A stretch of DNA of 62,000 bases from Phoronis australis (Eukaryota; Phoronida; Phoronidae). This document shows positions 35,865 to 46,289 of the stretch, in pieces. How positions within the stretch are numbered: the stretch's first letter is position 1; each line of letters opens with the position of its first letter. The position numbers were made by a program, and so were the translations under genes. A model generated the notes under the pieces. It made no database searches and was not told the DNA's origin. It saw only the letters and a program-made list of their open reading frames with translations. The DNA is taken from the NCBI GenBank assembly GCA_002633005.1, contig NMRA01000480.1, positions 51,696 through 113,695 on the forward strand, written 5' to 3'.

Positions 35865-36215
35865 ATACAGAAATTTGGATTCCTGTTGTGGGAGAAGATC
35901 TTTACGGGAAAGATACAATACAATCCCTTTGACAAGTTCGTTGCGTCTGTTCCGAAAGCCCAGACCATAATAGGACACGTCCCTCGCAAGATCAGCAAAA
36001 CTTGTGTTCTTTTTGAAGTTTGAAGTGTATAGTCACGGCTGAATGCGGAAGTTTGAAGTGTATAGTCACGGCTGAATGTGGAAGTTTGAAGTGTAAAGTC
36101 ACGGCTGAATGCGGCCTTAGCTACGACCCGGCTTGTGGTCTACAAATCCCGCGCACAGTGATTTTTTCAGGACTGTCAGATCTAATTAATAAATTGAAGA
36201 TGTTACTGTACAATT
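35865..36215 (+). pseudogene. HIRAN-like domain fragment, broken
   Basis: Plus-strand reading gives EIWIPVVGE near 35868, a broken middle, KCKVTAECGLSYDPACGLQ near 36086, then IPRTVIFSGLSDLINKLK. The order WIPVVGE, (I)VGHxPRKISK, C-VT, GLQIP-x-FSG matches a HIRAN-like domain found in transposon-associated proteins of aquatic invertebrates. That family link is from memory of its motif order. The frame shifts near 35910 and again before 36020. From 36020 a 172-codon frame stays open through the 33-bp triplication and beyond the domain. Confidence 0.55.
36015..36113 (+). repeat. 33-bp triplication inside the HIRAN-like remnant
   Basis: GAAGTTTGAAGTGTATAGTC starts a 33-base unit present three times in copy 1 and only once at the matching place in copy 2 (41515-41545). 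In the open frame it repeats KCIVTAECGSL. The period keeps frame. Confidence 0.93.
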
Positions 36216-36230
36216 TTAGAACTGTAGGTA

Positions 36231-37550
36231 AGGCACCTTACCATAGTTATTGGATGTGGGTGAGTTTGGATGCTCTTCTCAAATGTGGGGTAAGTTGCAC
36301 TAGTGCAAGTTCTAGGGTAGACTGTGTGTGGACGAGACTTGACACTGTCGACTATGGCAAACTGAATCAGTTGTTGAAAATTGAACTTTTTCATAGTTTA
36401 ATTTACAGCCTAAAAGCGGTTTGCTTCATCCGAATAGAAATAATATGTATTGTAACTGTTGATATGTCCCAACCTCCACTGAGCTACCCAATAGGGCCAC
36501 TTAGAATCCTAGTAGGACACTTTTTTAACCCTTATTAAAATGGTTAGAAGAAATTATAAGGAACCAAGCAGTACCTATCCCATAACTAATACACAATTCG
36601 TAGTCTAAGAAAGTTTAAATAAACGCAACACTCACCATTAAGACCCCAACCAGAACTACAATTCATTGAGGAACCCAGGCTTAAGAACTCCAGCTGTGCA
36701 ATTGGAGCAGCGCCAGGATAAAATAATCGACAGCAGACCTTAACTTTAAACCAAAATAGGGACAATTTGTGTTGAAATTATTGACAAAATGTGGCTCATA
36801 AATTTTGACAGAAAATACTTTGCCAGACTCGCACCTGCAGCTGATGACCCGGTGCGGACTGTGACCAGCACTAGCGAAAGGCGAACGCATGCGTTCGTCG
36901 GCTGATTTATTGGAATAAATGGTTCAAATCCTAAATGCCTTATTCATTCAAAGATAGTTTCAGACACTTCCATAAAGTAAGAATTAGTCACAGTTCTGTG
37001 CTGACCATGGCGACTGGGCTAAGCGTATTTTACTGGGTGTAATTAACTGGTTAACAGTGTAAACATAACAACGAATATGGATATCAAACTAATTGAATTA
37101 AATTGCTATACAGTTAGAATATCCAGCGATTTAATATGGTAAAATATCAAAAATAAGTTTAGACATTAATTCCTGGGCCTTGAATGGGTGAAATTCGTGT
37201 GACAAAGACATTAACAAATACTGTGTCTTGCTCCCATTGCTGCAATATTTTCCCATCGCCGACATTCAGCTCATAGACTACAATTCACTACACTCCCCTT
37301 CCCCCCGTTTGTGTTTTCAATGGCGTGATGTAGACAGTTGTAAGTTTTTGTCACGTTTTAAAATATATTTTTCCTTATAATTGAAAATCAAAATCAATTT
37401 AGCAAGTGATTAATTTCCCGGCGAAGTGTCGCAGCAACTGCAAGAGAACTATGTCACTGGCTAATTGTTGTGTCGGCGCAGCAAAATCAAGCACAGGTGT
37501 GCATTATTGCAATTCAGGTGTGGAGGTCACTGTTTTGAGATAAAACTTGT
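36231..37550. other. Intron sequence, no gene seen
   Basis: Apart from a short shared phrase with 32284 (GGGGTAAGTTGCACTA), nothing recognised. Confidence 0.5.
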
Positions 37551-38755
37551 TACTTGGCGGAATTCTTCGAATTCCGACAAGTGTGTTGCTCTGTCGTCGA
37601 GTTTCTTGTTTTTTTGTTCGCACTCTACATGTCGCAATTTTCGTCCGATTTTCACGAAATTTGCACACAACGTGTAGATCGGGAAGTACTGAAACGCTAT
37701 TGTTTCTGGTCATGATCGGATACAAAATGGCGGACGTGGCGGCCATTTTGTATCCGATTTCACAGTCAAATGCTCGTAGAGGCCGCAGTTTTTTACGAAC
37801 ATAGCTGAAAATCAGTACGATTATACTAGAACGCATGTGCTACAAGTGTGCAGAAAATTGTTGACTTCCGGTCAAAGATGGCGGAAATATTGGTAGTGGC
37901 ACATGTGCACCCCGAAATATGGCCAAAAACATTTTCTCCTGTAGAGGGCGCATTTGCGAACCAATCACTTTCAAACTGGTCACGTGTTTGTTGAGTTTAA
38001 TAAGCTTTTATAAAAGTTTATTGAACCAGAAGTCACTGTCAATATGGCGGCTGTGGCGCATGTTCACACGGTTTCAACCGTTCTGCTGTCGCGTTTTTAA
38101 CGGGAAGAGCAAATGACGTGAATTTTTGCATGTGGATTCCTTGAAGTATGGCCTTTCAAAAAGTCTGGGAGAGCGTATTTTTGAGACTTACCGGCAAGTT
38201 TTCAATTTTTTCGAAAATTTTTTGGATTTTTGGCAAACTATCACCTTAGATAGAGTTTTGAACGGGCTTCCAGAAGATATTTTCCATTTTGTGCTACGAC
38301 GTCTACTTTTTGTATTATTCAAGATTTTCGGATACCGTTGTTCCTTCGGTCACCTATGCAAGCACGCAGCTGGCTGGCTTTCAGTTCACTTTGTTTTGGT
38401 TATGCCTAGTTGACCTCGACTGACCCAGCCAGCACTGTCCTACTGTAGACTGGAATTCCACGCCAAATATTGTAAACATAACTTTGCTCTGCAGACTGTC
38501 ACATAGCGCAACCTATTTTGGAATGTGGGAACAAAGCATGGCTCGTCCGTCATGTTGCGCCATCTATTGTTCTTTATTGTAGTTGATTGTATGCTTTCTA
38601 TTTGATTTCTTCGATAGTCACATGAATGTTATCGTGTTATTCATAATTGCCGCTTTGATCGTCATGATTGTAGTCGTCCTCCTCATCGTCGTCTTTTCGA
38701 TTAATTCCGCCAAGTGTCGCTCTTCCGAGCGCTCTCATTTTTGTTTGTTGAAACA
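37551..38755 (+). mobile_element. R1 composite repeat, block 2
   Basis: It opens with a near-perfect hairpin, arm TACTTGGCGGAATTC and one mismatch (37551-37583). After that it parallels block 1: GTCGCAATTTTCGTCCGATT, the GGATACAAAATGGCGG inverted pair, GTAGAGGGCGCATTTGCGAA, AGTTTATTGAACCAGAAGTC, then the subunit with a GTCGTC-rich tract and TCCGCCAAGTGTCGCTC, ending GAGCGCTC near 38735. A segment at 38370-38570 has no counterpart in block 1 and may be a separate insertion. Confidence 0.8.
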
Positions 38756-39239
38756 TTGCCATGTGTGGATGTTTTTTTTTTCTATTTTGCATTTATAACG
38801 GCCAGTAAAGCCTGTGCCAATTTACTGCCAAGCACGCAAAAATGCACTCACCGTTTATAAGTCGCACAGAAATTGCTCACTCCAGGCTGGTACGTTGCAT
38901 CAGTTTTACAATATGGCAATGAAGATAGCACATTTAATGATCTAGAAAGGTTTTTTCCTCAAATTTATTACTTAAACAGGCACTGTTGCTGAAATTTGAG
39001 TCAGGGTTGACCTCAGCAGCTGAGTGTTGGCTTCGGGAGATGTGACATACTTCACAAAGTTAGGATTACGCATTAAATACCATTCGTCATATTCAAAGAA
39101 CACATAAAATTTGAACAATAAATAATCAAATTTGTATAAAAAGAACCAAAATGAGAATTGAGAACAACCAAACACAATAACATCGCATTTACGCTCACGG
39201 TAATCTCTATACACTTACAAGGACAACCTGACCGTCATT

Positions 39240-39672
39240 CTGTGCCTGGTTGCATGAAACAGTCCCAAATAGGGACTCAACCAAGGTCCTTAAATTTACT
39301 ACGTATTTGTGGGCTTGTGAAACACTGGTTGTCCTTACACTGTTTGGGTATCATTACTAGGTCAAGTTTTGACTTTGATACCAATTGAGGGTGAACTCTA
39401 TGTCGAATTCTCAGTATTATTGAAAACTGGTAGGGATCTTTTCATGCAACGCCCCTAATTTAAGGACTAAGTCCCTAATTGTTTTGATTGAATTAAGGGG
39501 TCAGTTTTTAGTGTATATTAGAAAATGTCATTAGTCAAAGATGAGCTCGTGACAATGATAGAAAAACATGACGTATGTGAGTTATGAACGAAACAAATAT
39601 GCAAAACATTTAGGGAACTTAGTTGAGTCCCTAATAGATCTTGTTCCATGCAACCGGCCACAGGAACCTTCC
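39240..39672. mobile_element. MITE with inverted repeats of about 70 bp
   Basis: The left arm begins CTGTGCCTGGTTGCATGAAA and contains AGGGACTCAACCAAGGTCC. The right arm (39594-39672) is its inverse, with TTAGTTGAGTCCCT and CATGCAACCGGCCACAG. About 430 bases in all with no coding capacity. I could not define a target duplication. Confidence 0.75.
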
Positions 39673-40253
39673 TGAACTGATGTACAGGAAATTGGGGAAT
39701 AGTCAATGATTGTTTTATCTCTGCCGAAGTACAATACTGTGCTCAAAAATGCTTTTAGTTTGATAACAGAAAAGAGGCAAACATTATGTTATGTTACATA
39801 TTAATTTGGTTTATATTCTTATAAGTTTTTGAACTAGATTGTCCTTTGAGATGAGGACCACTTATCAGAGTTTTGTTGGATTCCAGAAAAATGTCCAAAC
39901 TTCAGAAATCATATCTTGAAGATAATTCACGTGAAGTATTTAATTATTGTATTTTATGCAATGTTCTCTAAAATGTTGCAATAAATTATTTTTAAAATGT
40001 TTCACTTTTGTATGAGTGGCTTTAAAACAATTGGACTTGCGTGAATTTCATGCAAAAAATCAAAGTTGGATTAGATGAAAACCAAGTGATACTTTAGAAA
40101 ACAGTATTTTTGAGATTTCATCTTGAACTTATAATGTAATAAAATTTTGGTGATCTTGTTTATACCGTGGTTTTGCTATGGCTGCAACTTCTTTTTTTTC
40201 ATTAAAAACATAGTCATGTGACCTGATTAATGACAGACTCATAAAAAGTCAAA
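39673..40253. other. Intron sequence, no gene seen
   Basis: AT-rich sequence between the MITE and the next TIR element. Nothing recognised. Confidence 0.5.
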
Positions 40254-41776
40254 TACCGTATACGCCCTAATAACTGCCCAGGGCGCTTAGAAAAGTTTGT
40301 TTCAGGAGGGGCACTTATTGTAACCTAAGGCAGTTGAAACTCGGTCTCTGAAACGGGTGAAATCGGAAGTTAAAATTCGTCATGTTTACGCTCTGTGATA
40401 TATCTGTAACCTATGACAGACTTTCTACAAAATCATGGTGCATTGTTATCAAACTTTGCTGCTAAATTACCATCATTTTACAGAAAATTGTGCTGAAATC
40501 TCAGGGCCAAAACTCGCTGACTGACTGCCACGTAATCGTCAATATGGCGACTTGAATGCTTGAATAAAAAAACAGTTTCGACTCGACAAATTACCTGAAA
40601 TCCTCCTTAAGTTTTCCAAATAGTGTCCCTAAGATTTTTAAGCTTCCGTGGAGTCTAGATTAACAGCAGGTTTGAGTACAAATCTGTGCTACATCGTACC
40701 ATCTATGATCGGCAACATGAGAAAAATCTCTAGACGAACACACATGTTGTTGTCACGTGATGTTTGTTTTGAACTTCGTCTGCGTTTGTGAGTAAGCGAG
40801 CGCGTGCATGTCACCAGAGTTCATTTGCCAGAGCAGAGACCGTCTTTGGCCAGAGTAAATGCAATCTAACGAGCTAGATGTGCATTGTATCTAAACAAAT
40901 TAGCACAAGCAGTAGGCCTAAAGCAGAACGTGTTTCATGTAGCACTTGCCGGTCTTGTGCTAAAAACGTTTGACATTTGTCTCGGTGAGGCCCATATTAG
41001 TTGTCATGTGGCTGGATGCGTACGTCACTATCTGACAGTTATTTTTTCAGTGTAAAGGTGTGTAAGCATTCACTGTCAGTTGTCATTTTGTCGGATATTT
41101 GGCTTAAAAACATCAATTATGATTAATCAAACAATCCATCTTAAATATAACGCAAACATTTTTATAGTATTACAAACTGTCCTAAATTAGTGCCAATATT
41201 CAGTTCTTGCCAATGCTATGCTACCTGTTTCATGAATGGATAGTTCCCGACTTATGTCTTTGATGACAGGTACATATATCTAGCGCACACTTCCTGGCCA
41301 CGTGCTTTTAATACTGGCCAAGTTTTTATTAGTCTTCGATTCGCGGTTTTCACATGTTCAAAGAAATTTGGATTCCTGTTGAAAGTGGGAAATATCTACA
41401 ATTCAATCCCGTGAACAAGTACACTAAGTCTGTTCTGAAAGGCCAGACCATAGTGGGACACATGCCTCGCAAGATCAGCAAAACTTGTGTGTTCGTTTTG
41501 GGGCTCGGCGGCCGGAAGTTGGAAGTGTATAGTCACGGCTAAATACCGACATAGCGGCGAGGCTCATGGTCTACAAATTCTGCGCACGATGATTTTTTCA
41601 GGACTGTCAGATATTATTGATAAATTGAAGACGTAACTGTAGAATTATAGGACTGTAGGTAAGGCATTTTTCGCATGTTCACGTTCATGGACTGGGCGCT
41701 TGATTATTTTAGCCAAGTCTGAAAACGCGTGGGGGCGTTTATAGGGACATGGGTGGTAATTAGGGTGAATATGGTA
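40254..41776 (+). mobile_element. TIR element with HIRAN-like remnant, copy 2 (both ends)
   Basis: The left end TACCGTATACGCCCTAAT is the inverse of the right end ATTAGGGTGAATATGGTA with few mismatches. TCAAA flanks both sides, a likely 5-base target duplication. Length is 1,523 bases. Subterminal CCCAGGGCGCTTAGAAAA on the left and GGGGGCGTTTATAGG on the right suggest repeated binding words. Inside is the remnant at 41340-41650. No transposase is seen, so it was moved in trans or is a decayed relative of a larger element. Confidence 0.8.
41340..41650 (+). pseudogene. HIRAN-like domain fragment, broken
   Basis: The frame from ATG 41354 reads MFKEIWIPVESGKYLQFNPV, later QTIVGHMPRKISKTCVFVLG, and stops at 41542. 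The shifted frame continues CIVTAKYRHSGEAHGLQ and FSGLSDIIDKLK. It matches copy 1 in motif order. The VGHxPRxIS block is the best conserved part. One frame change and no start of its own make an active product unlikely, although 62 codons are intact. Confidence 0.55.
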
Positions 41777-42694
41777 TCAAATTCTGCATGCATTTTACTT
41801 CCATGAAATATTAGCTATTGCTGAGTTAAGCTATGTAGATATTTTCGTACACAACGATTTTAATTTGTAACCTGAGTACTCCCAAGGGATGCAGTGGAAT
41901 TTGAATGGGGAAGGGTTGTCATGGTTCCGAGTTGTGGATCCTGGTCATTGTTTCCTGCTAACAATTGACATGGTCGGTTGTGATAGATAAAATAGGCACT
42001 TGAAAGTAACTAAAGTCTCGGTGTGGTGAAGATCGACCTGACCGACCTCTTTTCACCAACTAGGTCATATTGTGGTTGTGAGTTACAGGTACCTCTCACA
42101 GCAGGATAACAACCCTGCCTCATTACATATAGTCTGTGACTAGAAAAAAGGCATCCTATGACGGGCCACATGGTTATTTTGTATAGTGCAAATGGGATTC
42201 TTCCCAGGTTTTAAGGCTTGGTAATGTAATGGGTAAAAGGTTAAGTAAATTTGTGGTCCTCATTAGTAGTAGTCATTAGACTAGAAGTCATCCACCACTG
42301 CAGCTGTAACTGTGCTTTTACTGTAAACGCATATCTTGTGTATTTAAAATGCTCACCTGTCTGGTGTTTTGAAAAGTCTAGAAATCTAATTTTCAAAAAG
42401 TATCAAAGCTCCTGTTATTTAATGCGCATTTTGATCAACCCTGAAATTTACAAAAGTGTTCGTTTAACTTTATTTATTTATTTATTATTGTGATATTTAA
42501 AATGATTGTGGCCTCATCGGTGATAGCACTGCTTTCCAAGAGGGCCTTGTGCTTTTGTTTTATTTTTTTTATATATCTTAAGTTGATGTGTAAATAAAGA
42601 AAACATTTTTATTTGTATTAATTTGGTATTTTTGGAAAACAAATCCTTTATGATGAGTAGACATATTGATGGGATGACACTTTCCTGTTTCCAG
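41777..42694. other. Intron 3' part before transporter exon
   Basis: No repeat or gene recognised. Ends in the pyrimidine-rich acceptor TTTCCTGTTTCCAG at 42681-42694. Confidence 0.6.
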
Positions 42695-42951
42695 AGAAGT
42701 CATGGACGACAGTTCTTACACGTGCAGTACAGTTTTGAGCAGCTCCGACCCTGTTGGTGCGAAGGAGGCTGAAGCAGGCACCAGCCTGTCCAGCTCTAAG
42801 GACCAGTTCTCCGATAGTGCTGACAGTGATGGTCCACCTAAGAGGGAAACATGGACAAATAAGATTGACTTCCTGTTGGCCTGTATTGGCTTCTCTGTTG
42901 GCTTGGGCAATGTCTGGCGGTTTCCCTACTTGTGCTACAAGAACGGAGGAG
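42695..42951 (+). CDS. SLC6 neurotransmitter/osmolyte transporter, TM1 exon
   Basis: The exon runs from the acceptor at 42693-42694 to a GTAAGT donor at 42952. From ATG 42702 it encodes 83 residues. A serine- and acid-rich cytoplasmic N terminus ([14 protein letters not shown]) has many possible phosphorylation sites. Then [20 protein letters not shown] leads into TM1 with [19 protein letters not shown]. The unwound TM1 segment [10 protein letters not shown] holds the sodium- and substrate-binding backbone of the family and begins the NSS signature. Members carry GABA, taurine, creatine, betaine or related molecules inward across the plasma membrane with sodium and chloride. YLCYKNGGG is typical of that branch. 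Because the exon starts at an acceptor, an upstream exon exists. ATG 42702 has a good context (G at -3, G at +4) and may be an internal or alternative start if exon 14658 is used. Confidence 0.95.
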
Positions 42952-43467
42952 GTAAGTGGTGACATATCCGCCCAGAATTCTTGTCTAGGTTGAAGTTCAG
43001 GTGAAGCTTGGTTTTGACGCTTTTACTCATAAAATTTAAAATGGGAATCACCGATTTGGGGGTTTATTTTTTGCTTAAAATTCGAGCGTGTCGTTGACAG
43101 ATCAGAAACAACCAACTCTTACCATTAGGATGAAAAAAGAATAAAGTGGTCTTTTAAACCAAAAATACGAACACCTAACTTATTCTGTAAATAAGTATAT
43201 GCAAAGACTACGAAAACAAGTGTTTTGATTGTTTTGGTGTGGAACCTTTTGTTTTGGCTTTTTGATTAGGAGGGTGAGCGTAGCTGATTACACACAATAG
43301 TACATTAGACCTTAGTGATGAGTGATGTGAACACACTGTATACACCCCCCATGGGGAGTGTCCATATTTAGGGATATAGTTGGATACCACCCCCCCATGG
43401 GGAGTGTCCATATTTAGGGATATAGTTGGATACCTTTTAGCCTTAACTGTACCCACCTTTGTTGCAG
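42952..43467 (+). other. Intron between TM1 and TM2 exons, with a 2 x 46 bp repeat
   Basis: A 516-base phase-1 intron with GTAAGT and TTTGTTGCAG ends. A 46-base unit containing CCCCATGGGGAGTGTCCATA is duplicated exactly at 43343-43388 and 43389-43434, ending 34 bases before the exon. Confidence 0.9.
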
Positions 43468-43599
43468 GTGCATTTTTACTACCTTATTTTATCTGTGTTC
43501 TCGTTGGTGGTATACCGATGTTCTTCCTGGAGGTCGCCATGGGCCAGTTCATGTCCTGTGGCGGCATACGAGCATGGAACATCTGCCCTCTCTTTGAAG
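43468..43599 (+). CDS. SLC6 transporter, TM2 exon
   Basis: 132 bases, phase 1 at both ends. The split glycine codon G|GT completes the NSS signature across the junction (YKNGG|GAFLLPY). TM2 follows as [19 protein letters not shown], then the loop [17 protein letters not shown] and [10 protein letters not shown]-x3-GQ is the conserved end of TM2 in this family. NICPLFEG before TM3 is close to NICPLF/KICPLF in taurine, betaine and GABA transporters. The exon ends G|GTAAGC, and G plus GC at 61622 restores glycine. Confidence 0.96.
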
Positions 43600-43755
43600 G
43601 TAAGCTGTTGCCATGTGGTACTCACTTATGAACACGATGTGAAAACACTGCACTGTATAAAGTCATTTCATGCCTTGTTAAAGACATTGGGCAGTCATAC
43701 ACAATCTCGTCACATGTTTGTTTCATTTGATTGGCTATTATAAAAGTTTGTTTAA

Positions 43756-44902
43756 CCCTTATCCTGCGCTAGGCGAGGTCAGCCGACAAGCCAGTTATCC
43801 TATTAAAATGCGTCGGGTGTACTCAATCGCCTATAATAAGCTACGGCTAGACTGCGCAAGGAGGGTGTACTCACCCCAGGACACTGGTGCTTTTCATTCA
43901 GAAATTGTAAAAGCCCCGTATGCTGTTCATACATGTGAGCATGCGCATTCCACAATTTGTAGTTTCCTGTACATTTTTCTGATTTCCAACATATGGCTGT
44001 GGTGAGTTGTTGCCGAGATATTTGAAAGTTTACGCAAGTTTTACCTTGGCTGGTGCCAAACGTGGTAAGATGACTGTTGACCAGTTTCTTGAGGAAGTGT
44101 TCATGGACTCAGATAGTGAGAACGAGCTGGAATTGGCACTCGAAAATGACGATGACGTGACTGGGAAAGTAATACAACAGTCACAAGTAATGCAGATTCT
44201 ATCGATTCGGATCTCAGTGCAATTTTGAAGGAGTTACCGGTCCCTGAAGCTGAACTTGGACGGGCCTAGACGATGCTTGGCTCACGCCCTTCAGGCATAA
44301 TACAGAGCCTCTGAAACATGATGGAACTCATTCAGAACTAGATATCTCTGTGACTTTTTCACAGAATAGCTTTGTGTCCCCACCCTTGTTTCAAGTTTTT
44401 GCACACCAAGGTGAACTTCAAAACAGACTTTAGCAAGCGACTGCACCAGTCATAAATTTGTTATCGTGCAAAGTTGAGGTATGTTATATACTGTACATTC
44501 TTGTTTGTATATGTGATGTTGCAGACAATAAATCTGCTTTATTAAACATGCAAGTCCCATGAATTCCTTTTAAAAATGCTTATTACGGTTTTTGAGTGTC
44601 GGCTATAATGTTCTCAACAGATAAAAACAAAGGGTGTCCAGTTTGAAAGTTTATAGAATTATTTACTCCAAGGCTATGGTAAAGATATGTCTATGGTGAA
44701 AATCTCCATTAAATTCTGAACAACTTTTGTGCAGACTACTTTTATCTGAAGTTCACATTACCCCTTCAAATTTCCAATTTAAAAATGTTAGGTCATCAAT
44801 CTGAGTGACCTTCATAACAGTCCAGTGCACAGCAGCAGTGGTGACCTACTTTGCTCAGTGGGCAGGGAAAGTTGTCTGAATAAAGGCTTAGCAGGATGAG
44901 GG
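43756..44902 (+). mobile_element. piggyBac-family deletion derivative
   Basis: The element starts CCCTTATCCTGCGCTAGGC and ends with the inverse GCTTAGCAGGATGAGGG. TTAA flanks both sides (43752-43755 and 44903-44906), the target duplication specific to piggyBac. Its 1,147 bases are too short for the transposase of about 600 residues. A remnant of the N terminus lies at 44061-44270. It interrupts R1 block 3 exactly at a TTAA, so it arrived after that repeat. Confidence 0.88.
44061..44270 (+). pseudogene. piggyBac transposase N-terminal remnant
   Basis: From ATG 44070 the frame reads MTVDQFLEEVFMDSDSENEL followed by an acidic run (ENDDDV). An acidic, DSDSE-rich N terminus is usual in piggyBac transposases. 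The frame leaves this course near 44180; a neighbouring frame continues acidic to a stop near 44270. The catalytic domain is absent, so there is no activity. Confidence 0.6.
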
Positions 44903-46289
44903 TTAACAGAAGTCACTTTCAAGATGGCAGCTCTGGCACATTTTCACCCATTTTCGATCGTTCTGTGGTCGCATTTTTAACAGGAAGTGCAAATGACGTG
45001 AATTTTTGCAAGTGGATTCCTTGAAGTACGTTCTTTCAAAAGTTCAAGAATAACGTTTTTCTCAGACTTAACTTTTTGAGTTATTTGACTTTGAATTTCA
45101 AAAAAATGCAAAATTTCAATTTTTTCAAAACGTTAACAAATTTTTGTGAAACTATATTGTTAGATAGAGTTTTGAATGAGCTTTCAGGAGATGTTTTCCA
45201 TTTTTCGATACGACATCTACTTTTCCAATTATTTGAGGTTGTCTGAAAATGCGGTTCCTTTGTTGACCGATTTTGCTGCGCTGTTGTTAGTTTACCGGCA
45301 ACTGAACATGACTAGCCTATTTCTTACTAATTTCTTCGCTAGTCACACGAATATTATCGTGTTGTTCATAATCGCCACATTCATCATCACAATCATTATC
45401 GTTGTTAATTTCGCTTAGTGTCGCTCAAGACTAGGTTGGGTCGCGGCCAAGGTGCATTTTCTAGTAGAATTTATGTTGAGGGCGTGTGTCAGGTTTGGCG
45501 GGTGGTTTCAGGAAATTGTTGACAACAATTGCCTGGAAACTGATTTACTTGGGTTTTTGAATGAGAAAAGCCAAGTTTTTACCTACTTTTGATGCAAACT
45601 CGTGGCTGTAATTTGCTATCAACCCCTGTCGTCTGCTGTCCAAGAAACCTGGTGCGATTTCAGGTGGCTGTCAGACAGATGAATTTTGCCAAAAAAGTAG
45701 CTGATAAGGGGCTTACTATGACCACATAGTTAAAAGCTAGAGAGGACGAGCATTCTGAATCTGTAGTCAATTTTTTTCTAGCACTTGCATGGAAGTAGTA
45801 ATCTCGGGGAGGAAATTGTCGAATTTGGTGTTTTTGGTAATAGTTTTGTGTGCCGGGAATTTTTGCCATGCACATTAACCGATCAAAAATCTGTACAGTT
45901 AGTTTGATAGGGTTTTAAACGGGCTTTCTCAAGATATTTTTCATTTTTCGCTAGGACCTCTTCCCTTCGAATTATTTGAGATTTTCTGATAACGATGTTC
46001 CTGTGTTACTTGGCGGAATTATTCGAGATTGTCTGAAAACGCTGTTCCTGTGGTGACTGATTGGGCTGCACTGTTGTCAGTTTACCGGCTATTGAACAAG
46101 ACTGCAGCCTATTTCTTACTGATTTCTTCGCTAGTCACATGAATGTTATCGTGTTGTTCATAATCGCCGCCGTCATCGTCGTCATCGTCGTCCTCCCCAT
46201 CGTCGTCTTTTCGGTTAACTTCCCCAAGTGTTGCTCCTCCGAGCGCTCACGCACTGTTGTCAGTTTGTTATTGAATTTTGCTGTTGTAC

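Larger units (their letters stand above)
34820..36230 (+). mobile_element. TIR element with HIRAN-like remnant, copy 1 (right end lost)
   Basis: The left end TACCGTATTCGCCCTAAT and the following CAGGGCGCTTAGAAAA match copy 2 at 40254. The two stay alignable to about 36230, where copy 1 leaves the match before reaching a right terminus. The remnant coding part lies at 35865-36215. The interior shares long blocks with copy 2 such as CTGTAACCTATGACAGA and TGTTGTCACGTGATGTTTGT. Confidence 0.75.
43690..46260 (+). mobile_element. R1 composite repeat, block 3, interrupted by piggyBac
   Basis: Left of the piggyBac copy, TTATAAAAGTTTG matches CTTTTATAAAAGTTTATTGA of block 1. Right of it, CAGAAGTCACTTTCAAGATG continues the same line (block 1: CGGAAGTCACTTTCAAAATG). 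Two GTCGTC- or ATCATC-rich subunits follow, ending near 45418 and 46250, the second with CTCCTCCGAGCGCTC. The hairpin start is missing. TTACTTGGCGGAATTATTCG at 46009-46028 is a half hairpin inside the block. Hydrophobic frames at 45176-45418 and 46061-46297 belong to the repeat. Confidence 0.75.
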
